Assembly (NCBI RefSeq): GCF_001544975.2
Contig: NZ_FCOG02000039.1
Location: 1 to 62,954, forward strand
Source: Caballeronia arationis
Lineage (GTDB): Bacteria; Pseudomonadota; Gammaproteobacteria; Burkholderiales; Burkholderiaceae
Reading direction: 5' to 3'
Length of the DNA stretch: 62,954 nucleotides
Both the position numbers and the translations under genes were made by a program. This document shows positions 51,644 through 61,664 of the stretch, piece by piece. The number at the start of each line of letters is the position of its first letter. The stretch's first letter is position 1. The notes under the pieces were generated by a model that was not told the DNA's origin, did not search any database, and saw only the letters and a list, made by a program, of their open reading frames with translations.

Positions 51644-53035
51644 ATGGAAACGACCCCATCGGCCAACCGTGGCCCACAGCCTGACCGGCCGGCGAACGGT
51701 GCTGGACCGGGCGCTTCACTGCAAGAGCAGCATGTCATCGCCAAGGTTTCTCGCCACCTGCTTTGGTTCCTCTTCACCCTGTTCTTCTTTTCGTTCCTGG
51801 ACCGCATCAATATCGGATTCGCCGGACTCACCATGATGAAGGATCTGGGCCTTTCCGGGACCCAGTTCGGTCTGGCGACAACGTTGTTCTATATCGCCTA
51901 CATCGCATTTGGCATTCCCAGCAATATCGTTTTGGCCCGCATTGGCGCGAGGAAATGGATCGGGACCATTATGATCGCATGGGGTCTGGCATCCACCGCG
52001 ACCATGTTTGCGTCCAGCCCGAACACGTTATACCTGTTGCGCGTTTTGGTCGGCGTGACTGAAGCCGGCTTTCTGCCAGGCGTTCTGCTCTACATGACGT
52101 ACTGGTTTCCGAGTGCCTACCGCGCGCGCGCCAACGCCATGTTCATGATCGCAATGCCTGTCACAGCCGCCGTCGGCTCCGCGCTGTCAGGATATATCCT
52201 GGCACTGGACGGGACCCTTGGGCTCAGAGGGTGGCAATGGCTATTTTTCCTGGAAGGCTTGCCCTCGGCGATCCTGGGTCTGGTTGTGTTCGCTTATCTG
52301 CACGATGGTCCGGCAAAGGCGACCTGGCTCAGCGCCGATGAAAAACGCACGCTGTCGCAGACGCTCGCCGCGGAGCACCGGGCCGATCCGGTACCGCGCA
52401 CATCGGCAACCGAAAAAAGAAGCCTTTTCAGCGAACTCGTCTCACCGACCGTGCTCAAGTTTGCGCTCGCCTATTTTTGTCTCGTCAATACGCTCGCGAT
52501 GGTTGCAGTCTGGACCCCGCTGATCGTGAAGAGCTTCAGCGCCGACGCAAGCAACCGCACCATCGGTCTGCTGGCTGCGATCCCGCAAATTTGCACGATC
52601 GTCGCGATGATCTGGTGGGGAAGGCGTTCCGATCGCAAGCAGGAGCGCAAATGGCACCTGATGTTGCCCATGCTGTTTTCCGCTGCTGGCTGGCTTTGCA
52701 CGGCTTACTCGGCAAACCCCATCGTCCAAATGCTGGGGATCTGCCTGGCATCAGCCGGATCGTACACCGCCATGTCGATCTTTTGGACGACGCCCGATCA
52801 CGCGCTGAGTTTCCGCGCCCGCGCGGTCGGCATCGCCGTGATCAATGCCACGGGCAATATCGGCTCGGCCTTGAATCCACTGGTGGTGGGATGGCTAAAA
52901 GACCTGACGCATAGTTTCTCGGCCGGGTTGCTGTATGCGGCGGCACTGCTCGTCATCGGCGCGATCGTAGTGGCCGTACTGCCGATCGAACCCACGCGTC
53001 AGCGCCGCACGGATCCGTCAAACACTGCTAGTTAG
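51644..53035 (+). CDS. MFS transporter, probable aromatic-acid (3-hydroxyphenylacetate-like) permease
   Basis: A 463-residue 12-helix MFS permease of the phthalate/tartrate (anion:cation symporter) type. The first helix carries FLDRINIGFAGLTMMKDLGL, and the loop FGIPSNIVLARIGARKWIG is typical of the family. The central loop is WWGRRSDRKQERKWHL. GGAG lies nine bases before the ATG. It is followed after ~120 bases by the FAD hydroxylase gene, so its substrate is probably the hydroxylated aromatic acid used by that enzyme. Confidence 0.9.
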   Translation: METTPSANRGPQPDRPANGAGPGASLQEQHVIAKVSRHLLWFLFTLFFFSFLDRINIGFAGLTMMKDLGLSGTQFGLATTLFYIAYIAFGIPSNIVLARIGARKWIGTIMIAWGLASTATMFASSPNTLYLLRVLVGVTEAGFLPGVLLYMTYWFPSAYRARANAMFMIAMPVTAAVGSALSGYILALDGTLGLRGWQWLFFLEGLPSAILGLVVFAYLHDGPAKATWLSADEKRTLSQTLAAEHRADPVPRTSATEKRSLFSELVSPTVLKFALAYFCLVNTLAMVAVWTPLIVKSFSADASNRTIGLLAAIPQICTIVAMIWWGRRSDRKQERKWHLMLPMLFSAAGWLCTAYSANPIVQMLGICLASAGSYTAMSIFWTTPDHALSFRARAVGIAVINATGNIGSALNPLVVGWLKDLTHSFSAGLLYAAALLVIGAIVVAVLPIEPTRQRRTDPSNTAS

Positions 53036-53154
53036 ACGGTATCTAGCCGCGCTAGTTGTGCGACTCAAACTATGGCGAAGTGTTTAGCGACGAGGGACAG
53101 GCAAACCATGGTCCCGAGCCGCACTTCGTTCGAGAACTCGTTAAGGAGCAAACG

Positions 53155-54852
53155 ATGGAATTCAAAACCTATCCCTTCACTGCAAAAAAATACGCTGCAA
53201 AGTTACCGCAGTTGGACAACGGCATCGAGGCGAAGCGACATGCAGTTACGATCGTCGGCGGCGGTCCGGTCGGTCTGACGGTAGCCCTCGGCCTGGCCAA
53301 CCATGGCGTTCCCTCGGTATTGATTGAAGCCGACGACTCCGTGTGCCACGGCAGCCGGGCCATTTGCATCTCGCGACGGAGCCTGGAAATCATCGAGCGC
53401 CTGGGCGCAGCGGATGGGTTTCTGACGACCGGGCTGCCGTGGGCCGGTGGGCGCAGCTTCTACCGCGACACCGAAGTGCTGCACTTCAAAATGCCGCAGG
53501 ACGACAACCAGAAACTGCCGCCGATGGTGAACCTTGCGCAATATCACATCGAACAGTTTCTGCTGGACGCCGCAGAAAAGAAAGCCGATCTGATTGACAT
53601 CCGCTGGCAGACACGCGTCACGGCCGTCGATTCACGCGCGGACGGCGCCACGCTCCGCCTCTCCACGCCCGAAGGCGACTATGCGCTCAATAGCGACTGG
53701 GTCGTCGCCTGTGACGGCGGGCGCAGCACGGTTCGCGAAGCGTTAGGTCTGCAACTCAAGGGAACGAGCTACGAGGGCCGCTATGTGATCGTCGATATCG
53801 AGCTTGAGAGCGACCGGCCGACTGAGCGCCTGGCCTACTTCGACCCGTCGTCCAACCCGGGCTCCACCGTGCTGGTCCACAAGCAGCCTGACAATGTCTG
53901 GCGCATCGACTACCAATTGCGTGACGGCGAAGACGCCGAGCAGGCGGTGAAGCCGGAGAATGTGTTCCCGCGGGTGCAGAGCTTGTTGGACATGATGGGC
54001 GAGCGTGGTGATTGGGCCCCCATCTGGATCACGATCTACAAGGCCAATGCCCTAACCCTGGAAAGCTATCGTCACGACCGCGTGCTGTTTGGCGGCGATG
54101 CAGCCCACCTGGTTCCGATTTTTGGGGTGCGCGGTGCAAACTCCGGCATTGACGACGCGGACAATCTGGCGTGGAAACTGGCTTTCGTGGTGCAGGGCCT
54201 CGCCTCCGAGGGACTGCTCGACAGCTACTCATCCGAGCGCGTCTTTGCCGCCCACGAAAACCTCAGTTACGGCACCAAGAGTACCGAGTTCATGGCGCCG
54301 CCGTCGTTCGCCTTTGAGTTGATGCGCAAAGCAGTGTTGAGTTTAGCGATCAAGCATGAACGCGTGCGCTCCTTGATCAATCCGCGGCAGACTTCGGCCA
54401 TCACCTATAACGCGTCGCCATTGAATGCTCCCGAAACAATGTCGAGCGCATTCACCGCTGGCCCTGTGCCGGGTGCCGTGCTTCCCGAATGTCCGTTGAC
54501 GATCGTCGAGGGCGGCAACGCAAGGGAAGCCCACCTAACAGACCTGATCACCCCCTGCTTCACGGCCTTGCATTTTAGCGAAGACGGTCAGGTGCCCGCA
54601 GAATTCTCCGCGCTCGAAAAAACACTTCATAGCGAAAAGCTGCCTTTTAAGCTGATCCCCGTGACTGCGCATCTGCACCCTGAGACCAAAAGCGATCACA
54701 ACTGGGACCATACGGGCCGGCTGTTTGCCATGTACGGGGCCAAACCCGGCACCGTGTATCTGGTTCGCCCGGACGGGCATGTACTGGGACGCTGGCACGC
54801 GGCAGCCGCCGCGGATATTGCTGCAGCCATCCACCACGCCCTTAACACGTGA
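53155..54852 (+). CDS. FAD-dependent aromatic hydroxylase (probable 3-hydroxyphenylacetate 6-hydroxylase, MhaA-like)
   Basis: A 565-residue flavoprotein monooxygenase of the FAD_binding_3 family. FAD motif IVGGGPVGLTVALGLANHG (~25), DG motif VACDGGRSTVREALG (~185), and GD motif FGGDAAHLVPIFGVRGANSG (~305). The C-terminal ~150 residues are thioredoxin-like, as in MhpA-type hydroxylases. Start ATG 53155 follows AAGGAG; the longer frame lacks a ribosome site. As it precedes a small DUF2783 gene and homogentisate dioxygenase, I infer ortho-hydroxylation of 3-hydroxyphenylacetate to homogentisate, as by MhaAB of Pseudomonas putida U. The substrate could differ. Confidence 0.85.
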   Translation: MEFKTYPFTAKKYAAKLPQLDNGIEAKRHAVTIVGGGPVGLTVALGLANHGVPSVLIEADDSVCHGSRAICISRRSLEIIERLGAADGFLTTGLPWAGGRSFYRDTEVLHFKMPQDDNQKLPPMVNLAQYHIEQFLLDAAEKKADLIDIRWQTRVTAVDSRADGATLRLSTPEGDYALNSDWVVACDGGRSTVREALGLQLKGTSYEGRYVIVDIELESDRPTERLAYFDPSSNPGSTVLVHKQPDNVWRIDYQLRDGEDAEQAVKPENVFPRVQSLLDMMGERGDWAPIWITIYKANALTLESYRHDRVLFGGDAAHLVPIFGVRGANSGIDDADNLAWKLAFVVQGLASEGLLDSYSSERVFAAHENLSYGTKSTEFMAPPSFAFELMRKAVLSLAIKHERVRSLINPRQTSAITYNASPLNAPETMSSAFTAGPVPGAVLPECPLTIVEGGNAREAHLTDLITPCFTALHFSEDGQVPAEFSALEKTLHSEKLPFKLIPVTAHLHPETKSDHNWDHTGRLFAMYGAKPGTVYLVRPDGHVLGRWHAAAAADIAAAIHHALNT

Positions 54853-54881
54853 TCACGACCCACCTCATAAAGGAGAACGCC

Positions 54882-55061
54882 ATGACCGACAGCGACCTCG
54901 ATACCGTCTATACCCGACTGTGCAAGGCCATGACCCAAGCGGGCGAGGCCAGCGCTCCCCTGTTTCTCGCGCGTTTCGCAATGCTCGCGATCGACACGAT
55001 CGACGACCCGGCCGTCGCGCTGAACCTGATCGACGATGCCAGCGAGGGGATACCCGAATAG
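54882..55061 (+). CDS. DUF2783 family small protein (possible hydroxylase coupling protein)
   Basis: A 59-residue helical protein: DLDTVYTRLCKAMTQAGEAS then PLFLARFAMLAIDTIDDPA. The family DUF2783 is often adjacent to FAD aromatic hydroxylases. AAGGAGA precedes ATG 54882. Its place between the hydroxylase and hmgA fits the small coupling protein MhaB that the P. putida enzyme needs; this is inference from position and size, not sequence match. Confidence 0.8.
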   Translation: MTDSDLDTVYTRLCKAMTQAGEASAPLFLARFAMLAIDTIDDPAVALNLIDDASEGIPE

Positions 55062-55144
55062 TGCCGGGTGCGGGCGCACATGCAAGCGAGGGCGGCACCG
55101 CCGCCTTCATCGGGGGCCAATGTCCTTTGCAGAGGATCGACACA

Positions 55145-56440
55145 ATGACACTCAACTATCAAACCGGCTTTGCCAACGAATTTGCTACCGAGGCGCTGCC
55201 CGGTGCGCTTCCCGTGGGGCGCAATTCTCCGCAACGCGCGCCTTATGGTCTGTACGCCGAGCAACTCTCGGGCACGGCATTCACTGCGCCGCGCCATAAC
55301 AACCGGCGTTCCTGGTTGTACCGGATCCGGCCGGCGGCCATGCATTTGCCGTTCGAACGTATCGAGAACGCGCGCCTGCTGAGCCGCTTCGACGAAGTAC
55401 CGACACCACCGAATCAGTTGCGCTGGGATCCCCTCCCGATGCCCGATGCACCGACCGATTTCGTGTCGAGCCTGGTGACCATGGCGGGCAACGGCGCGCC
55501 TGACGGGGGCAGCGGATGCGGTATTCACCTGTATGCCGCAAACTGCTCGATGACCGATCGTTTCTTCTACAATGCCGACGGCGAGTTGCTCATCGTGCCC
55601 CAGCAAGGACGGCTGCGCCTGGCGACTGAAATGGGGCTGCTCGAAGTCGAGCCGCAGGAAATCGTGGTCATTCCGCGAGGCGTCCGTTTTCGCGTGGAGT
55701 TGCCCGATGGCGAGGCGCGCGGCTACGTTTGCGAGAACTATGGCGCGCTGTTCAAGCTACCGGATCTTGGCGTGATCGGCTCCAACGGCCTGGCTAATCC
55801 GCGCGACTTCCTCACGCCGGTGGCTTGGTACGAAGACCGTGAAGGCGAGTTCGAACTGGTCGCGAAATTTGAAGGCAATCTGTGGCGCGCTGAGATCGAC
55901 CATTCCCCGCTCGACGTGGTCGCGTGGCACGGCAACTATGCGCCGTACAAATACGACTTGCGCCGCTTCAACGCGATCGGTTCGATCAGCTACGATCATC
56001 CCGACCCATCAATCTTTCTGGTGCTCCAGGCCCCCACCGATACGCCAGGCGTCGACGCCATCGACTTCGTCATTTTCCCGCCGCGCTGGCTGTCGATGGA
56101 AAACACTTTTCGCCCGCCATGGTTTCACCGCAACTTTGCCAGCGAGTTCATGGGCCTGATTCATGGCGCCTACGACGCGAAGGCGGAAGGCTTCGCGCCA
56201 GGCGGTGCGTCGCTTCACAATTGCATGAGCGGCCATGGTCCGGACGCCGATACGTTCGCCAAGGCCAGCAAAGCAGACACGACTCGGCCCGACCAGATCA
56301 CGAACACCATGGCATTCATGTTCGAAACACCTGCCGTCATCCGGCCGACGCGCTACGCGCTCGAATCGTCCCAATTGCAGAGCGAGTACTACCGTTGCTG
56401 GCAAGGTCTGAAGAAGCATTTTAATCCGGCGCAGCGCTGA
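55145..56440 (+). CDS. hmgA: Homogentisate 1,2-dioxygenase
   Basis: A 431-residue Fe(II) dioxygenase that opens homogentisate to maleylacetoacetate. Start NYQTGFANEFATEALPGALP is diagnostic. Iron ligands are in PPWFHRNFASEFMGLIHG (His and Glu, ~330) and ASLHNCMSGHGPDADTF (His, ~365). GGxGxG-like SGCGIHLYAANCSM and RGVRFRVELP are also typical. It is followed 22 bases later by fumarylacetoacetase. No maleylacetoacetate isomerase gene is in the window, so that step must be supplied elsewhere. Confidence 0.96.
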   Translation: MTLNYQTGFANEFATEALPGALPVGRNSPQRAPYGLYAEQLSGTAFTAPRHNNRRSWLYRIRPAAMHLPFERIENARLLSRFDEVPTPPNQLRWDPLPMPDAPTDFVSSLVTMAGNGAPDGGSGCGIHLYAANCSMTDRFFYNADGELLIVPQQGRLRLATEMGLLEVEPQEIVVIPRGVRFRVELPDGEARGYVCENYGALFKLPDLGVIGSNGLANPRDFLTPVAWYEDREGEFELVAKFEGNLWRAEIDHSPLDVVAWHGNYAPYKYDLRRFNAIGSISYDHPDPSIFLVLQAPTDTPGVDAIDFVIFPPRWLSMENTFRPPWFHRNFASEFMGLIHGAYDAKAEGFAPGGASLHNCMSGHGPDADTFAKASKADTTRPDQITNTMAFMFETPAVIRPTRYALESSQLQSEYYRCWQGLKKHFNPAQR

Positions 56441-56462
56441 ATCCGCACCAAGGAGATACCGT

Positions 56463-57779
56463 ATGTCATTGATCAATGAATCGCACGACCCGAGTCTGAA
56501 GAGTTGGGTCGCGCAGGCAAACGAACCGGGAAGCGATTTCCCGATCCAAAATCTTCCATTCGCCGTGTTTCGCCGCAAGGGTAGCGACGAGGCGTTCCGC
56601 GGTGGCATAGCCATTGGCGACCAGATCGTCGATCTTGGGGCGGCCGCAGGCAGCGGCGTTTTCTCGGGTGAAGCGGCCTCCGGCGCAACTGCGTGCGGCG
56701 ACGCAAGTCTGAACCGGCTGATGGCGATGGGACCCGCGATCTGGTCCGCACTGCGGCTCGCGCTATCTCGAGCATTGCGCACAGGCGCGCCCGAGGCTAC
56801 GATCCTGGCTGGCACGCTGGTCCCGCAAGCGCAGGCGGAGTACACGGTTCCGGCACGCATCGGTGACTACACGGATTTTTACACCTCTGTGCATCACGCA
56901 ACCAATATCGGCAAGCTGTTCCGCCCGGACAATCCCCTGATGCCAAACTACAAATGGGTCCCCATCGGCTATCACGGCCGTGCGTCCTCCATCGGCGTTT
57001 CGGGCCAGGCGTTCTCGCGTCCCATTGGCCAGACGCTCCCGCCAGGCGCGACGCAACCGGAGCTCGGTCCTTGCAAGCGGTTGGACTACGAACTGGAACT
57101 CGGAATCTTTGTTGGAACTGGCAATGAATCTGGGATGCAGGTGCCGATCACTGAGGCTGAATCGCATGTATTCGGCCTATGCCTGCTTAACGATTGGTCA
57201 GCCCGCGATATCCAAGCTTGGGAATACCAACCACTTGGTCCGTTCCTCTCCAAAAACTTCGCAACGACCATCTCGCCCTGGATCGTCACGATGGACGCGC
57301 TTGCGCCATATCGTGTCCCTTTCACGAGGCCGGAAAGCGATCCGCAGCCTCTGCCTTATCTGGATTCGACACAACAGCGCGAAGCGGGCGCGATCGACGT
57401 GCAGCTCGAAGTCTGCATTGAAACGGAAGCGATGCGTGCGGCCCGCACGCCAGGCGCACGTCTCAGCCTCACCAGTTACCGGCATGCCTATTGGACAATC
57501 GCGCAAATGGTTGCGCATCACACGGTGAATGGTTGCAACCTGCAGCCCGGGGACCTTTTGGGCACCGGTACGCTCTCCGGCCCCTCCCTGGATCAGGCCG
57601 GAGCCCTGATTGAACTCACCGCAGGCGGCAAGCAACTGGTGAACCTGCCCAACGGCGAACAGCGCACGTTTCTTGAAGATGGCGACGTCGTCATCATGCG
57701 CGGCTGGTGCCAAAAGGCCGGCGCTGCACGCATCGGATTTGGGGATTGCTACGCGAGAGTATTGCCGGCAATGTGCTAA
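56463..57779 (+). CDS. fahA: Fumarylacetoacetase
   Basis: A 438-residue enzyme that splits fumarylacetoacetate to fumarate and acetoacetate, the last step of homogentisate breakdown. Catalytic and metal parts are intact: DYTDFYTSVHHATNIGKLFR (~140), LDYELELGIFVG (~205), LNDWSARDIQAWEYQPLGPF (~242) and the C-terminal GTGTLSGP and GDVVIMRGWC. AAGGAGA precedes ATG 56463. It forms an operon with hmgA. Confidence 0.96.
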   Translation: MSLINESHDPSLKSWVAQANEPGSDFPIQNLPFAVFRRKGSDEAFRGGIAIGDQIVDLGAAAGSGVFSGEAASGATACGDASLNRLMAMGPAIWSALRLALSRALRTGAPEATILAGTLVPQAQAEYTVPARIGDYTDFYTSVHHATNIGKLFRPDNPLMPNYKWVPIGYHGRASSIGVSGQAFSRPIGQTLPPGATQPELGPCKRLDYELELGIFVGTGNESGMQVPITEAESHVFGLCLLNDWSARDIQAWEYQPLGPFLSKNFATTISPWIVTMDALAPYRVPFTRPESDPQPLPYLDSTQQREAGAIDVQLEVCIETEAMRAARTPGARLSLTSYRHAYWTIAQMVAHHTVNGCNLQPGDLLGTGTLSGPSLDQAGALIELTAGGKQLVNLPNGEQRTFLEDGDVVIMRGWCQKAGAARIGFGDCYARVLPAMC

Positions 57780-58035
57780 ATCCAGTGAGACGCTTCCAAT
57801 GACGAAACTGTTGCGCATGACCCTTTAGGCAAGTCGTTGACATTACCGAAGATAAGTCGCGCGATCACCGCCGGGGGCCGATCTGCCTCGCGGATCCCAC
57901 GACATGCTGGATTGATGGTCGAAGCGATGAGCAGACACTGTGCATTAGCTATCGGAGCAAGGGCCGGACCTGCCGTTTGCCTTTTACTTTGCTACTGTTG
58001 AAGATATCGGTCAAGACGACCTGCGCGGAGAATGG

Positions 58036-58956
58036 ATGGAACTGCGACAGTTGCGTTATTTCATCAGTGTGATCGAGCACGGCAGCATGGGTAAAGCGGC
58101 ACTCGAACTTGGCGTGGTCACATCCGCGCTGAGTCAGCAGATCAGTCGCCTCGAAAGCGAGTTGTCGACTCGACTGCTGCAACGCACTTCCAGCGGCGTG
58201 GTGCCGACCGACGCGGGACTCGCGTTCTGGAGGCAGGCGCAACTAGCATTGCGCCACGTCGACGACGCGGCGCTCGCCGCGCGGCAGGCGCGATTGTCGG
58301 GCCATGTCAGCGTGGGGCTGGCTCCGAGTACTACGGGTGTACTGGGGCTGCCATTCATGCGCGCGATGCGCGAGCGATATCCCGATGTGCGCCTGCGCAT
58401 GGTAGAAAGCCTGTCCGGGTATCTGGCCTCAATGCTGGGTGCGCGGCAGATCGACCTCGCGATTCTTTTCCACGAGGAGCTAACGCAACGTTGGAGCGTG
58501 ATGCCCTTGCTGGATGAGCGTCTCTTCGTGATCGGCGCTCGGAGTCTCGCCGGAATGCCCGCGGGCGCCGAAGTGCGGATTTCGGCGCTCGGCGAGCTTC
58601 CCCTCATTTTGCCGAGCGGGTCTCACGGGTTGAGGGCCTTGCTATCCGCCTCTTTCAGAAGGGCGAAGTACGAGCCGCGCATCGCCGCCGAAGTGGATGG
58701 GCTCGCCATGCTGATGGACGCTGCGCGGGGCGGCTTGGGGGCGACCATCCAGCCGGGCGCGGCGCTCGCGCGGTCCGAGAACGCAGCACTTGCAAGCGTC
58801 CAGGTTGCGGATGCCGATGCTACAAGACCCAATTTGCTCGTCAGCGTGTCGGATGACGAATTGTCGCCAGCCGGGCTCGGAGCGCGCGTCGTACTTGCCG
58901 ACGTGGCGCGCGCCCTCGTGAATGACGGCCGCTGGCCAGGAGCAAAACTCAGGTAA
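58036..58956 (+). CDS. tcuR: LysR-family regulator of tricarballylate use (TcuR)
   Basis: A 306-residue LysR regulator. The helix-turn-helix begins MELRQLRYFISVIEHGSMGK and continues AALELGVVTSALSQQISRLE. The effector domain follows (LSGHVSVGLAPSTTGVLGLP, ASMLGARQIDLAILFHEEL). Its position directly before and on the same strand as tcuA (~100 bases) matches the tcuR-tcuABC arrangement of Salmonella, so I name it tcuR by context. The upstream region 57780-58035 should hold its promoter. Confidence 0.88.
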   Translation: MELRQLRYFISVIEHGSMGKAALELGVVTSALSQQISRLESELSTRLLQRTSSGVVPTDAGLAFWRQAQLALRHVDDAALAARQARLSGHVSVGLAPSTTGVLGLPFMRAMRERYPDVRLRMVESLSGYLASMLGARQIDLAILFHEELTQRWSVMPLLDERLFVIGARSLAGMPAGAEVRISALGELPLILPSGSHGLRALLSASFRRAKYEPRIAAEVDGLAMLMDAARGGLGATIQPGAALARSENAALASVQVADADATRPNLLVSVSDDELSPAGLGARVVLADVARALVNDGRWPGAKLR

Positions 58957-59053
58957 AACACGTATTCACGAAAGCTGAACACCTCTTGCCGGTTTGCTGA
59001 TGGCGGCACACGGCGTCGCCCGCTACATTCGGTCTCACAAGGAGACAACGCAA

Positions 59054-60463
59054 ATGGTCGACGTTCTGGTAATCGGAGGGGGCAATGCTGCGCTCTGCGC
59101 CGCCCTGATGGCGCGCGAAGCAGGCGCCTCGGTATTGCTTCTCGAATCGGCCCCCCGCGAATGGCGCGGTGGCAATTCCCAGCACACACGCAACCTGCGC
59201 TGCATGCACGATGCACCACAAGATGTGCTGATCGATGCGTATCCGGAGGAAGAATACTGGCAGGATTTGCTCAAAGTCACCGGCGGTATTACTAATGAGC
59301 GTCTCGCGCGCCTGGTGATCCGTGAGTCGTCAACGTGCCGGCCATGGATGCAAAAGCATGGCGTGCGGTTCCAGCCGCCTCTTTCAGGGGCTCTGCACGT
59401 AGCCCGAACGAATGCCTTTTTTATGGGCGGCGGCAAGGCGCTGGTCAATGCGTATTATCGCAGCGCCCAATCCCTTGGCATACAGATCCGTTACGACTCC
59501 CCGGTGGACGCCATTGAATTGGAAGGCGATCGCTTTGTGGCGGCAAGGACCGGCTCCGAGCGTTTCGAGGCACGCGCCTGCGTGCTGGCCGCCGGAGGTT
59601 TTGAATCCAATCGCGAATGGTTGAGACAGGCCTGGGGGCAGAATGAGCGCGGCGAATGGCCCGCCGACAACTTCCTGATTCGTGGCACGCGCTTCAACAC
59701 AGGCGTTCTACTTAAGTACATGATCGATGCGGGCGCCGATGCGATTGGCGACCCTTCGCAATCCCACTGCGTCGCCATCGACGCGCGCGCGCCACTGTAC
59801 GACGGAGGTATCTGCACCCGGATCGACTGCGTCTCTCTCGGCGTGGTACTTAACCGCGATGCCAAACGTTTTTACGACGAGGGCGAGGACTTCTGGCCGA
59901 AGCGCTACGCAATATGGGGGCGATTGGTTGCGCAGCAGCCCGGCCAGATCGGCTACTCAATTATCGACGCCAAGGCGATCGGCCGGTTCATGCCGCCCGT
60001 CTTTCCTGGCGTGAAGGCCGACACACTGTCGGAACTGGCTCGAAAGCTGGAGCTACCCGAGTCAACGTTCGTGCAAACGATCACCGAGTACAACGCCGCC
60101 TGTCGGGTCGGCACATTCGACCACACGGCGCTCGACGATTGCCATACCGAATATTTGCTGCCTCCGAAGACTCACTGGGCCCGGCCGATCGACACGGCAC
60201 CGTTTTACGGCTATGCGTTGAAGCCGGGCATTACGTTCACGTACCTCGGGCTCAAGGTCAATGAAAAGGCTCAGGTGCATTTCGGCGGCAAGCCAAGCGA
60301 AAACCTGTTCGTGGCAGGAGAAATGATGGCCGGCAACGTACTCGGCAAGGGTTATACCGCTGGCGTCGGCATGTCGATCGGCACCGCCTTTGGGCGCATC
60401 GCCGGCGCCGAGGCGGCGAAGGCCTTGAGCGAACAACTTGGAGTTCACCGTGCAGAAGCTTGA
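59054..60463 (+). CDS. tcuA: FAD-dependent tricarballylate dehydrogenase TcuA
   Basis: A 469-residue flavoprotein of the fumarate reductase/succinate dehydrogenase-like family that oxidises tricarballylate to cis-aconitate. FAD motif VLVIGGGNAALCAALMARE at the N-terminus, the isoalloxazine region RGGNSQHTRNLRCMH (~40), and C-terminal FVAGEMMAGNVLGKGYTAGVG. Start ATG 59054 follows AAGGAGA. It overlaps tcuB and its electrons go to TcuB. Confidence 0.93.
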   Translation: MVDVLVIGGGNAALCAALMAREAGASVLLLESAPREWRGGNSQHTRNLRCMHDAPQDVLIDAYPEEEYWQDLLKVTGGITNERLARLVIRESSTCRPWMQKHGVRFQPPLSGALHVARTNAFFMGGGKALVNAYYRSAQSLGIQIRYDSPVDAIELEGDRFVAARTGSERFEARACVLAAGGFESNREWLRQAWGQNERGEWPADNFLIRGTRFNTGVLLKYMIDAGADAIGDPSQSHCVAIDARAPLYDGGICTRIDCVSLGVVLNRDAKRFYDEGEDFWPKRYAIWGRLVAQQPGQIGYSIIDAKAIGRFMPPVFPGVKADTLSELARKLELPESTFVQTITEYNAACRVGTFDHTALDDCHTEYLLPPKTHWARPIDTAPFYGYALKPGITFTYLGLKVNEKAQVHFGGKPSENLFVAGEMMAGNVLGKGYTAGVGMSIGTAFGRIAGAEAAKALSEQLGVHRAEA

Positions 60464-61664
60464 AGCACTTGCGCGCGAGGCGCAGGAACTTGCATCCCCT
60501 TCCGGGCCTGGCGGCAATCGCTCCGCGAACGGGCGACATTTCCAAACCATCCGCGTCCTTTCACTCACCGAAAACGAGACTGAGGTGGCGCGACAGATGC
60601 AGATATGCAATGCGTGCCGCTATTGTGAAGGATTTTGTGCGGTTTTTCCTGCCATGACCCGAAGGCTCGAGTTCGGAAAGGCCGACGTGAACTACCTGGC
60701 AAACCTGTGCCACAACTGCGGAGCGTGTTATCACGCATGCCAGTACGCGCCACCTCACGAGTTCGCGGTCAACGTCCCGGCGGCCATGGCGAAGGTCCGC
60801 GTCGAAACGTACGCTGAATACGCGTGGCCTTCTTTCATGGGCGCGCTTTACAAGCGAAACGGCCTGACTGTCTCGCTCGCGCTGGCAATCGGTCTTGCGC
60901 TTTCCCTGATGCTCGGGATCGCCTTGAGGGGGTCGCTCTTCAATGAGCGACTGGCTGGCGATTTCTACGCGATCTTCCCGCATAACCTGCTGGCCGCGAT
61001 CTTTGGCGCAGTCTTCGGATTCGCGATTCTTGCCCTCGGAATCGGCGTGACGCGATTCTGGCGAGACGTGTCCTCGGGTGCTGCCTCAGCCCCCGCGATT
61101 GCCGAAGCGACAAAGAATGTACTGGGGCTCACGTACCTTGATGGAGGACATGGCGACGGGTGCAACGAGTCGGACGACCGGTTCACACTCGCGCGCCGTC
61201 GATTTCACCACTTCACGTTCTACGGCTTCATGCTGTGCTTCGCAGCGACCGTGGTAGCGACGTTTTACCACTACTTTCTTGGTCTGCATGCGCCTTATGC
61301 GTTGCTCAGCCTGCCCGTTGTGCTTGGCGTGTCCGGAGGCGTTGGGCTGCTGGTTGGGCCGGCCGGTCTGCTCTGGCTCAACCTGCGCCGCCACCCTAAC
61401 CATGGCGATCCAAAGCAGCGGCCGATGGACCGGGGGTTCATTGCGTTGCTGCTGCTGAGCAGCGCGACGGGACTAGCGCTCCTGGCGTGGCGTGATACGG
61501 CTGCGATGGCGTGGCTTCTGGCGGTACACCTGGGGGTCGTGCTGGCACTTTTCTCAACGCTCCCGTACGGGAAATTCGCTCATGGCATTTATCGCTCAGC
61601 GGCATTGCTAAAGTCGGCTATCGAAAAGCGACAAGCCAATGGATTGCAGGTCGGCTCGGAATAG
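60450..61664 (+). CDS. tcuB: Tricarballylate utilisation protein TcuB (Fe-S/membrane electron acceptor)
   Basis: A 404-residue membrane protein that re-oxidises the TcuA flavin and passes electrons to quinone. Two ferredoxin-type clusters are near the N-terminus: CNACRYCEGFCAVFP (~52) and CHNCGACYHACQYAPPHEF (~83). About six membrane helices with b-haem-type histidines follow. GTG 60450 is preceded by GGAG at six bases; the gene thus overlaps tcuA by 14 bases (translational coupling). Confidence 0.93.
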   Translation: MQKLEALAREAQELASPSGPGGNRSANGRHFQTIRVLSLTENETEVARQMQICNACRYCEGFCAVFPAMTRRLEFGKADVNYLANLCHNCGACYHACQYAPPHEFAVNVPAAMAKVRVETYAEYAWPSFMGALYKRNGLTVSLALAIGLALSLMLGIALRGSLFNERLAGDFYAIFPHNLLAAIFGAVFGFAILALGIGVTRFWRDVSSGAASAPAIAEATKNVLGLTYLDGGHGDGCNESDDRFTLARRRFHHFTFYGFMLCFAATVVATFYHYFLGLHAPYALLSLPVVLGVSGGVGLLVGPAGLLWLNLRRHPNHGDPKQRPMDRGFIALLLLSSATGLALLAWRDTAAMAWLLAVHLGVVLALFSTLPYGKFAHGIYRSAALLKSAIEKRQANGLQVGSE

